A stretch of DNA of 64,000 bases, taken from NCBI GenBank assembly GCA_030734395.1, contig JAUZTG010000041.1, positions 2,046,001 through 2,110,000 of the forward strand. The letters are read 5' to 3'. Position numbers and translations under genes: made by a program. This document shows, piece by piece, positions 24,201-33,968 of this stretch. Position 1 is the stretch's first letter, and each line of letters starts with the position of its first letter. This DNA is from Sarocladium kiliense. Lineage: Eukaryota > Ascomycota > Sordariomycetes > Hypocreales > Sarocladiaceae. The notes beneath the pieces were generated by a model. That model had not been told where the DNA came from. It made no database searches and was given only the letters and a program-made list of their open reading frames with translations.

Positions 24201-24440
24201 AAGAGGGCATCTGGGACTTGGGACCTGGTCCCATCACGCTTGTGGTTAATGCGGTGCGCGTTCCTGAAAAGGACCTCGTATTATGTGGGATATTGTGGGA
24301 TACGAACAACAGGCGATGATGTCAAGTCACTCGCTGCTGTCCCAGTCGTCCCCAGTCGTCCCAGCTGGCCCAGCTGACTCTGCATCGATCAGAGAGAACG
24401 AGGGCTAAAGGGGGCCGCCCTGATTTGCCTTGCTTTTGTG
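21248..24440. other. 3.2-kb gene-poor region
   Basis: I find no supported gene. Features seen: a perfect palindrome CTCCGTACGGAG at 23005..23016, cytosine runs near 23463, and short GGCAAGGCAC-type direct repeats at 23938..23971. Open frames on both strands here are short and lack protein-like composition. Confidence 0.45.
21398..21404 (-). promoter_or_regulatory. TATA-like box of the SDR gene
   Basis: TATATAA read on the minus strand, 151 bp upstream of the chosen ATG. It supports the downstream start codon. Confidence 0.4.
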
Positions 24441-24446
24441 TATAAG
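24441..24446 (+). promoter_or_regulatory. TATA-like box of the cell-wall protein gene
   Basis: TATAAG lies 154 bp upstream of the ATG at 24600, followed by a C/T-rich leader. This suits the strong expression suggested by codon usage. Confidence 0.45.
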
Positions 24447-24599
24447 AGAACAGACACTTGCCTTTCCCTTCCTTGTCTGCAGTTGGAAGAGTTTCTTGAC
24501 ATCCATCCATTTCCATATAATCCCAGTCACTCGTTTTCCGAAGCCTCCCTCACCTTCGCTCAACCACTCTCACTTACAGCAAACACACTATCCATCAAA

Positions 24600-25538
24600 A
24601 TGGTTGCTCGCACTTTCGTTCTCGGCGCCGCCATGGCTGCCGGTGCCCAGGCTGCTGCCATGTACGGCAACGGCACTGTCACCACCACCACTGAGGTTGT
24701 TGATACCATCACCACCTACTGCCCTGGTCCTACCACCCTCACCTACGGTGACAAGACCTACACCGTCACCGAGGCCACCACCCTGACCATCACCGACTGC
24801 TCTTGCACCCTCACCCACCCTGTCTACCCTACCACCACCATCATCCCTCCCAAGGATGAGTGCTCAATGAAGTGCGGTGAGGAGTACAACTCTTGCCGCA
24901 CCGCTCCCGACGCCAACATGTCTTACTGCGCTGCCATGTACGCCAAGTGCCTCGGCTACAACCCTTGGGAGAGCGGTTCTTTCGTCACTCCTACCGCTTG
25001 CTCTGCTCAGCCCACCGGTACCGTCTACACCACTGAGGTCGTCACCGCCATCACCACCTACTGCCCTGAGGCCACCACCCTGACTCACGGCAACAAGACC
25101 TACACCGTCACTGAGCCCACCACCCTCACCATCACCGACTGCCCTTGCACCATCACCAAGCCCTGCAGCACTGAGGTCGCTCTGCCTACCGAGCCTGCTC
25201 AGTCTTACGAGTCTGCTCCTCAGCCCTCAGCTTCCACCCCTGCCACTGCCGGTGACTGCCCTGCTGAGTGCGCCACTGCCTACGATGCTTGCCGCAGCGG
25301 TGCTGATGCCAACATGTCCACCTGCGCTGCTGAGTACTCCAGCTGCCTCGGCTACAACCCCTTCGGTGCGGATGGTTCTCTCATCACTCCCACCGCCTGC
25401 TCCAGCGTCGTCTCTCCCCCGGCCTCCACTGCCACCAGCACTCCTGCTGGCTCTGGACCTTCCGAGGTTCCCACTGCCGGTGCTGGCCGTGTCCTCCCTG
25501 GCGCTCTTGTCGCCCTCGGTGCCTTTGCCCTTCTGTAA
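24600..25538 (+). CDS. SED1/CCG-6-like GPI-anchored cell-wall protein
   Basis: Intronless 312-residue surface protein. Residues 1-20 are a signal peptide. Two copies of a Thr-rich module follow (about 31-72 and 144-184), each with T-E-V-V-x2-I-T-T-Y-C-P and K-T-Y-T-V-T-E-x-T-T-L-T-I-T-D-C-x-C-T. This signature is known from yeast Sed1-type and Neurospora CCG-6-type wall proteins. After each comes a Cys module (about 88-134 and 220-267) with C-x3-C...C-R...N-M-S-x-C-A-A...C-L-G-Y-N-P. So the layout is an A-B-A-B duplication. A Ser/Thr/Pro linker and a hydrophobic tail (GALVALGAFALL) form a GPI signal. Codons are almost all C-ending and the ATG context is ideal (TCAAAATGG), both signs of very high expression. 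Likely structural wall protein. Confidence 0.88.
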   Translation: MVARTFVLGAAMAAGAQAAAMYGNGTVTTTTEVVDTITTYCPGPTTLTYGDKTYTVTEATTLTITDCSCTLTHPVYPTTTIIPPKDECSMKCGEEYNSCRTAPDANMSYCAAMYAKCLGYNPWESGSFVTPTACSAQPTGTVYTTEVVTAITTYCPEATTLTHGNKTYTVTEPTTLTITDCPCTITKPCSTEVALPTEPAQSYESAPQPSASTPATAGDCPAECATAYDACRSGADANMSTCAAEYSSCLGYNPFGADGSLITPTACSSVVSPPASTATSTPAGSGPSEVPTAGAGRVLPGALVALGAFALL

Positions 25539-26639
25539 GGGATGATTCAAGGGGCGTATTTTCTTCTTCGCTTCTTTGAAGGGAACTGTACAGTTCTTGT
25601 TTATACAGGGTCACATTGGGATATAGACTTTCATATTTAGAAATCTTCAATGATTCATTTAATCACGATTCGTGCTTCCAAAGATTGTGCTACGAAATAA
25701 TTCATCGCTTGTCGACTCTTCCCCGTAAAAAAGCCTTTCCATACAATGTGAATGAGATAGCTAAGTTAGGTAGCCTCTTCACGACTGACGTGAAGTTGCC
25801 AAAGGACTGAGGATGATCTACGAGAGGGGAAATGAGGCATAGAACACGAGGAGAATCACCTCGCAAAACAAGGTTCACTCACGCCTTGACGTGAGATGGG
25901 GCTCGGAAAATTCGGATCGTAATGAGTAGGCATTCTCTCGTATCAACTTCACAGTGATTCCCATCCATCGGACACGAGGTTACGTTACTGCAAGCGCAGA
26001 GGCCCACCATTGCCCAGCCCCTGGTCCATCGTAGCGCCTCTGATTCGCCGCCGTAGTTCCGAGTACATGCTACGGAGCATCGATCTATCACGATCGGGAT
26101 GGGTGCTATCTACGTAGAGTCATCGCCAAGGCGGACGACCGTAAGCAGGCTACGTCAAAGACGAGGAAGGCTCGTGTTCGATAAAATTGTCCTAAGCTTT
26201 CCCGGACTATTGTGGAAAAGTATCGCCTGCAAGGAATAACATGTATCTCCCCCTCACTCTATGGAGTTGAATGGTTTGTGGGCTAACATTGGCTGGTGTT
26301 AAGAGTTTGGCCAAGAGATTGACACCTTGTTGAGTAATATCTTCTTCATCACTGGGCCATATCACTCCGTTACTCGATTAAGTCAAACCCTGATTGGGCC
26401 TTGTTGCAGGCACTTTGAGACTCAATGCAGCTTGGCAAGCCAAGACTTCCTCTGGGTTTATAAATCTATTGTTCGTGATTTTGAAGAAGCAGAATGTAAG
26501 ACATAGCCATCATGGCCTTCCTTTCTATTGACGCGAAGGTATGAAGGAATACCAATACACGAGAATCTGTTATACCCTCCCAAAATGGGCACCACAAGTT
26601 GTTCCTGCTTATGTCAGACATCGATGCTTTTATTAAGGC
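25539..26639. other. intergenic, no gene seen
   Basis: 3' flank of the cell-wall protein gene and anonymous sequence. No supported gene. Confidence 0.45.
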
Positions 26640-27060
26640 TAGTCCAGGGCAGCTTAGTCCTAGCTCATGCGTAGCTCAGGCGTAGGCTCACTGCAACGGA
26701 CCACGATATTTTTCGGAGTCAGGCAGGGTAGCAGGAGCTGTATTCATAGCAAGACTAATCCTTAAAATACCTTCCCTCCTCTCTAGGCATAAGGATAATA
26801 AAGAGGTTCTAGTATCTAGAGAAATATTAGAGTAATATACCTCCATGCTACGCCTCCGAGTCGCACCCGACTCGCACGTGAGTCGGACTAAACTCTCCCA
26901 CGTAGCTTCCCTTATCACATGTCTTAAATAGCTTTATTCTTTATATTTCTACTTTCTTTTTATACTTCTACTACATATACTATAGCTTTAGCTGCTTTTA
27001 TCCTCTTCTCTGTTTAGAGATATAGTAGCACTTGATACAATACTTGGACCTTTTCATCTC
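26640..27060. repeat. AT-rich, CTA/TAG-rich repeat-like segment
   Basis: Base composition changes here to runs of TATA, CTA and TAG trinucleotides (for example around 26940-27010), with many short stop-rich frames. It contains the inverted repeat CCGACTC-6 nt-GAGTCGG at 26867..26886. This is the usual look of a decayed, RIP-mutated transposon remnant in filamentous ascomycetes, but I can identify no element family. Confidence 0.4.
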
Positions 27061-27337
27061 TTTAGCTTCTTATTTGGGGTCGACTGACGGCGCCTTTACT
27101 CTGTATAGTGAAGAGAAAGGTTCGATTAAGTTCGCGGGCCGCTAAAAGAGTTTCACCTAGCGACCAGTCTTGGACCCTTGTTACAACGGGTGAATCGATG
27201 TATTCCGGAGCCAGGCTGCTGGCGGATCTCAATGCAAGCACGTTGGAAAAGCATCTAACCTCATTCAAGACCTACCAGGCCAAGCTGGTGCTTCCCTGGC
27301 AGAATATTCTTCTGAATTACAATACTTGTTAGGGCTC

Positions 27338-30300
27338 TCAGCTCCCACGTAAACCATCCACCCTCTTTCTCAAACGAAACTTCCCTGATTTTCCATATCC
27401 GACCCCGTGGGCGATAGGCGGCTCACCTGCATCATTGAGCATCCCTAGGGAGGCGCCAAACCCTAGGAGCACATCCCCAACATCTTGATGTCCATTGGAC
27501 GAAGCGTAGTGCAGTGGTGTGTTTCCCTTGTCATCAGATAAACCTACATCCGCGTAGGCCTCCAATAGACGTATCACGACAGGGGCAACACCACATGATG
27601 CTGCTATATGAAGTGCTGATCGGCCTTCACCATCCTGCAGATCAACATATGCGCTATTGTCTAAAAGCAACTTAACGATCTCAAGACAGTGTGCGCGTTC
27701 TCGAAGCGCTGTCTGTGCGGGTTGGTCACGTGACAACCGGCAGCGCAGAACTTCATGAAGTGCCGCAGCCCCAGAATGATCCTGAATGTTCGGACTGGCC
27801 CCATGATTCAATAATAATGTAACCATGTCAAGGTCAAGGGTCGACCACAAATGGCTTCCCCTTGAAATAACTTCATGCAAGGCAGTCCGGCCCTGATCAT
27901 CTTGAATGTTAGGATCGATGGGATGGTCGAGGAGAAGTGAGGCTTGTCGTATTGATTGTCTTTCATGAAGCAGTGTTTGACCCTGAATGTTTTGAAACTG
28001 CAAACTCACCCCTCCACGAACCAGACTCTCGAGTACATCGTACTCTCCTTTGAGGCTGGCTACCACGGCAATCAGATTGCTTAGCCCGAAGTCAGGGTTC
28101 TGGTCAAACGCGGCGTCCCAGTATCGAGATCGCTCAAGAAACGCAAAGTCGAACATCCTGGACGGGTTGCCGTCCCTTTCCACTATAATGAAATCCTTCA
28201 AACGACTCCGATCTGCGCCGTGGATATTCTCCAGGCCAGGAATAGAGACGTTACCACACAACATAAAAGCCGCTGTATGCGACCAGTTGCCCATTTTGAA
28301 CGCCGACCTCCCATCTTGGCTTCTCTTGTGGACATCGGCGCCGAAAGATAGAAGCAGCTCAGCAGTGTCGCTCTTGCGCGCCCAAAGAGCCCAGTGAAGC
28401 GGGGTGCACCCGGCTCTATCCTCCATTGCATCAATCAGGGCTCCTTTTGACACAAGATCTTCCAAGATACCATCAGAAGCCTGGGTATGAACAGCGGCCC
28501 AATGCAATAGTGTAGTCCCCCATTGGTCTGAATGTCGCACATCCACGGCCTTCCCAATAGCCTCGAAAGCCCTGAAGAATGTCCTGCTTGCCACACACAC
28601 AGCTAACTCAGCTACAGTGAATGGTTTCAACTTGACAGTACGCGGGCCGGATAGTCCCTGATCGCTCATAAGGCTGACGGCAAAACGATCCAATGCGACG
28701 GTTGTGTCGTTCACGAACTCGAGGCTCAGCATCGCTGTTGCTTCCACCCGATTTGTTCCAATCATCCTCGTGATGATTCTGCCCTGGTCTCGGACAAGAG
28801 CGTAGCATAAAATTGTTAACAGAGTATCGTCAAGATCCTTCGGTCCCATTGCTTCGCTACCGTTAAGCACTAAGGCCACCATAGCTTCATCTTCGCTGCA
28901 CAAGCCGTAAGACAGAGGCGTTCCGTTGAAGATGTCCTTGTGCTCGGCTCGAGCCCCGCATTTCAGCAAAAGCCGAGCGACTGTCGTGTGGCCATTCAGA
29001 GCAGCGAAGGAGAGAGGCGTCTGACCGCTCTTGGCGATATTGTCGACATGCTTCCTCGTTAGACCCATACTTCTACGCACCCTGGAATATAGATACGTCA
29101 AGAGAAGCTCCACGATGTCGATAAAGCCTTGCTCGGAAGAGAAAGACAGTGCTGATCTCCCGGTTCGTGTGTCAACCTCTTTGGCGGCATAAGGTCGGTC
29201 CGTCAAGATCGATCGTGCAACCGGAGTGACACCGAACCTGGCCGCAATCATCAGGGGACTGAGTCTTCTGATTTTCATATCTCCTTCGTTGTGCTCGTAT
29301 GTCCAGGCCATGCTGGTCGGACCACTATCACATCCCCAGCCACCACTATAACCACAGAGTTGCATCATTGGCCCAGTAAGATTGCTATCAAATCCAGCCT
29401 CCCGGCAATGCAGATACCAGTTGCGAGACGCATATTGCAAGAAGGGGAAGGCGATACCTTCTTGAATCGAGCGCGGTGATTCAACATGGTGTTTTCTCCC
29501 CAATGTGGTGTCATCGATAAAGTCCCGGAGGAGGAGATATGCAACACACAATTTGCCAAGTGTTCGGTGGGCTTCTTTGCGGGTGATGGTGTGAGCCCAA
29601 TTCCACAACTCGGAATCCATGCTGTTGTTCTGAGTAATGGAACTCGGCGTCTGCTTCTTGGATGCTCCTAATGATGGCTTTTCTTCGTCCCGCATCAGGA
29701 ATTCCCTGGCAGTCTGGTGCAGAAAGAAAATCTCGGCGTTGATGACCACAATGAACAGGCCGCAAAGGTCTCTCAGATACCTTACCACCTTGTGTTCTGG
29801 TGGTACTTCCAACTCCAGGTGCGTCTTGTGAGCTTCGTTAATATCCAGCGCAATGGCAATCTCAAACAGTCCGAGCGGTCGCGTCGCAGCCAGCATGATC
29901 TCAAGAAGCTTCCGTGCCCTGAGGCTATCACTGCTCCGATCAAGGATCTTCTCATACGCATCGTATACCGATTTCGGCAGTTGTTCGATGATACTTGAAA
30001 TACCACCACGACTCGTCCTGTCGGCATTCTCAATCACATTCATCGTGAGGTGCACCCAAAGGTAGGTTCGGTTATTAAAACCACTCAGACGTATTCGGAG
30101 GTGTTCTGCGTCATCAGTGCTGAGATCCAATCGGAGACTCAGCTCTTTTATGCGCGCCGCAATTACGAGATCAATCTCTTTAGCGATCAACTCTGTCTCA
30201 TCTTCGTCCTCCCCAGCGAGATGAAGTACGGGCAGGTCGGATATTTCCATCCCCCTGAAACCTCGGATCACATTCTCGTGGGGCCGGCTGGTAATGAGAA

Positions 30301-31056
30301 GCTTGAGACTAACATCACTGCTTTCCTTCCCATAAAACTGACAGATTAATCTCTCGAGCTCACTTCGCCCCTCGCGACTGCACTCGTCAAATGCGTCGAG
30401 AATAAGAATGAATTCACCTGCCACTGACTCAGAGCTGAGCTTGATAATAAGTTCCCATAGCTCCACGGTAGATGTCATAAGGTATGATCTTTGCTGGAAC
30501 CGTTTAAGGATCTGATCCGAGAACAAGTCAGCGCGCTGCAACAGAATCTGATGCAGGATGCAACGAAGTGCAGTAGTAGCGCTGTTTTGATCGCCAAGTC
30601 CGTCCTTAAAGAAGAAGTAGCATGTCGTCGTGGTCCCAGTTGTCTGTAGCTCCTTGTCCGTAAGGTACTTAGCTAAGACAGACTTGCCGCAGCCTGGATC
30701 AGCGGAGACTCGCAGCATACTTGAAGCCGGATGTTGTCTCCATTGTTTGTAGCGTTTATGTGAAAGAAACCATTCGCAAGTATTTGGGACTCGATCAGGG
30801 TTGATATCCTTACGCTCTCTGTAGGAGTGAGACGCAAGGTCCCGGAGTACCGAGTCTCTCGTGACTTCGCCCCCGACATGATTATGGATGCCGCCGTGAA
30901 AGGTTTTGGAATAGTTGTTGTTTCCAATCTGGACACTGGCATGGTCGCTGGCATTGATATCCTCAGCGCGGTTGGAAGGACCCTGGCCCCCGGCCTCTGC
31001 AATGTACACTTGTCAGCTCTGCTATCCTTACTCAGAGGGATAAGCCTACCGTCCAT
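27338..31056 (-). CDS. NLR: HRAM-NACHT-ankyrin
   Basis: Fungal NOD-like receptor of 1221 residues. Exon 1 (31056..31050) encodes Met-Asp plus one base; a 53-bp intron (GTAGG...TTGCAG) leads to exon 2 (30996..27338). Residues 11-28 hold an amyloid motif of the HET-s type (N-R-A-x2-I-N-A-x5-V-Q-I-G-N), in the usual N-terminal place for NLRs that template a HeLo effector. The NACHT domain follows: P-loop DPGCGKS near 102-108 and Walker B ILILDAFDEC near 199-208, then TSRP and the winged-helix-like region. From ~residue 600 there are ankyrin repeats, best preserved near the end (GRTALHEV, GRSALHIAAS, GNTPLHYASSNGH). No N-terminal enzyme domain is fused. It probably senses a ligand through the repeats and triggers cell death via a separate effector. 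The neighbouring effector-like gene is broken. Confidence 0.9.
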
Positions 31057-31391
31057 GGCTACGATTCCGATCTACTCGAACATTGAGATATACGCTGAGA
31101 CGCGTGCCTGGACGAGGCAAAACGATGTGGAATCGAGGAGACTGTTATGGGAGAAAATTGCTCTCGCGCTGCCGCAAGGTACTTCTGGGTCCCATTGGTC
31201 CTTTCTCAGGCTCCATTGGCCAGTCCCTTGTGAAGAATCTCTTCATGCATGAGAATGCTCAGCCTATGAAGGGCGGGGTAAGTACAGGGAGGCTGAGCAC
31301 CCATGGCACCCTCGTGATCCTGCACGCCCTGCCGGGTCGCCGTCAATCGGACCCCTCTCAGCTCGATAGATCTTTGTGGTGTATAACTACC
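31057..31391. promoter_or_regulatory. divergent promoter between NLR and effector remnant
   Basis: This 335-bp gap separates the start of the minus-strand NLR from the plus-strand effector remnant. The head-to-head arrangement is what one expects for a co-regulated receptor/effector pair. No specific binding site recognised. Confidence 0.4.
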
Positions 31392-32225
31392 CTGTCAGAA
31401 CCTTTCGGCGTTGTCGCTGGTGCGCTCTGCGTTGAATGCTTTGAGTATATTTAACTCAGCAAATCCTGTAGCCGCGACTACTAGACTTGCTAGCTTAAGC
31501 TCGATGCTGCACGTTTGTAGCAATCAAGATAGGGCGAAGCAGTAAATGTTTACAACAGTAAGCGCTTCACTTCTACGCCAGCGCCTTTAAGACCGAGAAG
31601 TAAACCTGGTTCTCTCGTACTTCGAGCAAATCCAGCTACTCATTCAAAGCCCACAAACGTAGGCAAAACGGTACCAGCTTACCAATCTCTCTCGAGATCT
31701 TAGCCTCGCATATATAAAGGATATGGATACAGTGGGCAGCAAAGTCTATCAACGCGTCAATGCGATCACACGAATCCGCCAAGGAAGTAGTGGTCCCTTA
31801 AAGAAGCTCACTTGTCTATACGAAAAGAAAGCGTTGAAGGCGCTATTAATTGACCTAAAGGAGCTGCTAGACGAACTGGAGGGTCTCTTCCCGATTTAGC
31901 CGACCGCTCGAAGGCTGGCTGGAGTTTAGGTAAAGGAAATCAATGATGCACCAAGTCTCGCAGCGCTACTCGAAGCGGCAGAGAGGCCTGATACGATTCT
32001 GACCGAGGCAGTGGGAGAACAAAATGATCCGAATTTCGGGCAGCAGTACAGCAGGGGACGTTCAGACAAATAATTAAGCGGACGTCCAGGTTGGTCATCA
32101 GTACTCCGACCAAGTGATAGCCCAGGGGCCTTCATGTGATAGATAATGCTCAGAATAGAGCTGGTGCAATCAACGCGGCAGGGAATTCGAAGGTCCAGAT
32201 CAGCAATCGGGTTGGATCGTCTTGA
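31392..32225 (+). pseudogene. HeLo-domain cell-death effector with C-terminal HRAM, broken
   Basis: Remnant of a HET-S-like effector: HeLo membrane-acting domain followed by an amyloid motif. Recognisable pieces in order are EPFGVVAGAL at 31398, CVECFEYI at 31428, LKLDAARL at 31494, GEAVNV at 31533, then, in another frame, SYFEQIQLL near 31615, KVYQRVNAITRIRQ near 31741, LIDLKELLDELEGLFP near 31846 and VKEINDAPSLAALLEAAE at 31930. In the first frame again, an HRAM lies at 32154..32207 (N-R-A-x2-I-N-A-x5-V-Q-I-x-N) before a stop at 32223. In-frame stops sit at 31452, 31482, 31491, 31518, 31530, 31660, 31897 and 31927, all TAA or TAG. There are two frame changes (31566-31591 and 32071-32121), and the expected start codon reads CTG. 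It cannot make a full protein. It lies divergent to the NLR whose N-terminal motif it matches. Confidence 0.85.
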
Positions 32226-32728
32226 GTATGACATATTGGCGATTAGTTAGTTGCCTCAAACTTAGATCTACAGCTAAACTGAAGGTCTGGAAGGGACTCC
32301 TGCATTACTGAACTAGCAATGAAACCTACAGGTCAGATCTGCAGCTGTGTTTCAATAGAAATAGGCTCAAGCTGGCTGCTACTTCCGATGTTTATGCTTT
32401 TAGCTGCTCTACGGAGGCGATTGATTTGAGCTCGATTCGGTATACTACATGCTTGCTCAGCCAACCACAGGATTGAGCGCGTTGCATTCAAATTATGTGG
32501 CAGATCCGATAGGGCTTTTGCATTGAATCCGACTCCATTTCAGGCCCCCGTGAAGCCACGCACGTTGCTGACGACGCGTGCATCCTCATTTGCGGGTACA
32601 AAAGCGAAGTTCTGCTGTGCTTTTCACGTAGGCACTCAGGGACAAAGTCACCCACAGAAGATTTCTCGAGTTCTGGTTAGCAGTCTGATCAATTCTACTC
32701 AGAGCCAAGGCCGAGAATTTGGCTCAAC
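32226..32728. other. intergenic with a short coding-like frame
   Basis: Contains the coding-like minus-strand stretch described separately at 32333..32539. Otherwise no gene is seen. Confidence 0.4.
32333..32539 (-). pseudogene. coding-like fragment, unrecognised
   Basis: A 68-codon open stretch without an ATG, ending at a TGA. Its translation looks like genuine helical protein (SILWLAEQACSIP, AQINRLRRAAKSINIG) rather than random sequence. A stop lies immediately upstream in frame. It may be an exon or a remnant of an older gene. No family recognised. Confidence 0.28.
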
Positions 32729-33058
32729 ATGGATCATTTGCAAGAGCAAGAGCCGCCCAAAGAAGAATGGGAGCGCACATATGTAAGCGTAACTACTTGA
32801 CATTCTCTGTCTATATTCTGAATACTGTGCAGATCGATGTAGAAGATATCACTGTCAATGTCCACAATCGTCATGCGGATACCAAGCCTCTAGATGACCA
32901 GTTTCACATTTTCTCGGCTTGAGCTTGGCCATATCATCAACCGCTTGAACGACGGGGGAAACATCGTCTTATCTGTCGCGTACAACGGTAATGTTGCAGA
33001 TATCGTTTTCATTGCTAAGAGGGACGGATGGGACAAGGCCCTGTTCGGAGAATCGTGA
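32729..33058 (+). pseudogene. small gene with single-base frameshift, unrecognised
   Basis: The ATG at 32729 opens 18 codons to a good donor (GTAAGC at 32783) and acceptor (TGCAG ending 32832). Exon 2 then reads IDVEDITVNVHNRHADTKPL and meets a stop at 32920. Shifting frame at the TTT at 32902 gives a further coding-like stretch (RLELGHIINRLNDGGNIV, IVFIAKRDGWDKALFG) to a stop at 33056. Both halves look like protein, so one extra T in the run is the simplest explanation: a recent disabling mutation or a sequencing error. Product ~100 residues, no signal peptide, no family recognised. Confidence 0.42.
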
Positions 33059-33218
33059 TTTCTCTCACTGCATCAATTTCTGTTTCCGCAATGATTGTAA
33101 CCGGCGACTGCATTTCAAACAAATGCCGAACCTAGCCACAGGCTCTTTGTGATTTGATCCCGGATATTAGCGAAGAGGAAGTCCTGTTCTTGTGATTCAC
33201 CATTGACGTGCAGTATAT

Positions 33219-33620
33219 TCAAAACGCTTTAGCTTTGCAACATCTATCATATGGACTGCATGCTGAACTAGCGTACTCAACACTCTGTTGGGAACTCTGA
33301 CCTCGCAATTTACCATGTTCTGAGGTTATTGTCTGCCCTGAACTTGTTGACCGAACACCCGATCTGGACTTTACGACAAACACCTCCGTGCACTCGGGAA
33401 AAGCCGAGAATCTGGTCTCAGCTGTCGACAGTGAGAACTTGAGTGGACTTTTGAAGACGCATGGGAACAAAAGACTTCCCGTAACAGGCGGACGGATAGT
33501 GGCATAGTCAAACCCCACGACCGCCCTCTCACCAGGCTCATTGATGTATGAGAACGGCTCATGCATGCTGTAATAATCCTCGACCCTGCCTCCATGGCCA
33601 AGAACAAGATCTACTCTGCC

Positions 33621-33666
<46 letters not shown>

Positions 33667-33968
33667 CTTGAAGAAACTGAAATCTGTGAGCGAACTCGAG
33701 TTTCGTGTCACCTCGTGTTCCTGTCTCCACGGGATGTACAGAAATCGTCAAGCCATCCCTGAGAAGCTCTTGGATGGTCACGTTGAGTGTCATGCGGGAA
33801 CTGGTTAAAATTTCCATTCCGCAGAGCTGGGCCGGGAGGGCCTGGAAATGGTGCATGGCTGATGTGGCTGGCCACTACATGGGAGGACATTGGCTCAGGC
33901 AAGTTTCGATTCCAGGGGGGAAGTTTTGAAAGCACTTGTCTCTTCTCTCCTTGGATGAGGTCCTGCAC
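33219..33968 (-). pseudogene. broken paralog of the gene at 34303..35301
   Basis: Three separate frames show similarity to the next gene upstream. The start (MQDLIQGEKRQVLSKLP at 33968) matches MQDITQLRRRYAVIELP of the neighbour. VTIQELLRDGLTISVHP (near 33785) matches TLEKLIQDGINIHVYLG. After a (CAA)n tract, VDLVLGHGGRVEDYY...GFDYATIR matches LDFVLTPGGTPRDYD...GFDFETLR. The segments do not share one frame: frame changes occur before 33790 and within or next to the repeat. Downstream of 33470 the similarity fades. I therefore call it a decayed tandem copy. Function of the family is unknown. Confidence 0.6.
33619..33666. repeat. (CAA/TTG)n microsatellite
   Basis: About 15 copies of TTG on the plus strand. 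Inside the broken paralog it would encode poly-Asn or poly-Gln depending on frame, and the frames on its two sides differ. The corresponding region of the neighbouring copy is a normal linker with no repeat. Confidence 0.85.

Noticed and set aside
30925..30990. RHIM/PP-type reading of the NLR N-terminal V-Q-I-G motif
   Set aside because: The V-Q-I-G core also fits RHIM-like PP motifs, but the wider N-R-A-x2-I-N-A-x5-V-Q-I-G-N pattern matches the HET-s-type motif at the end of the adjacent HeLo remnant, so HRAM is the better call.
33611..33856. 81-residue minus-strand frame ending in poly-Asn, as a prion-like protein
   Set aside because: It is one frame of the broken paralog; the poly-Asn comes from the microsatellite and the frame stops right after it.
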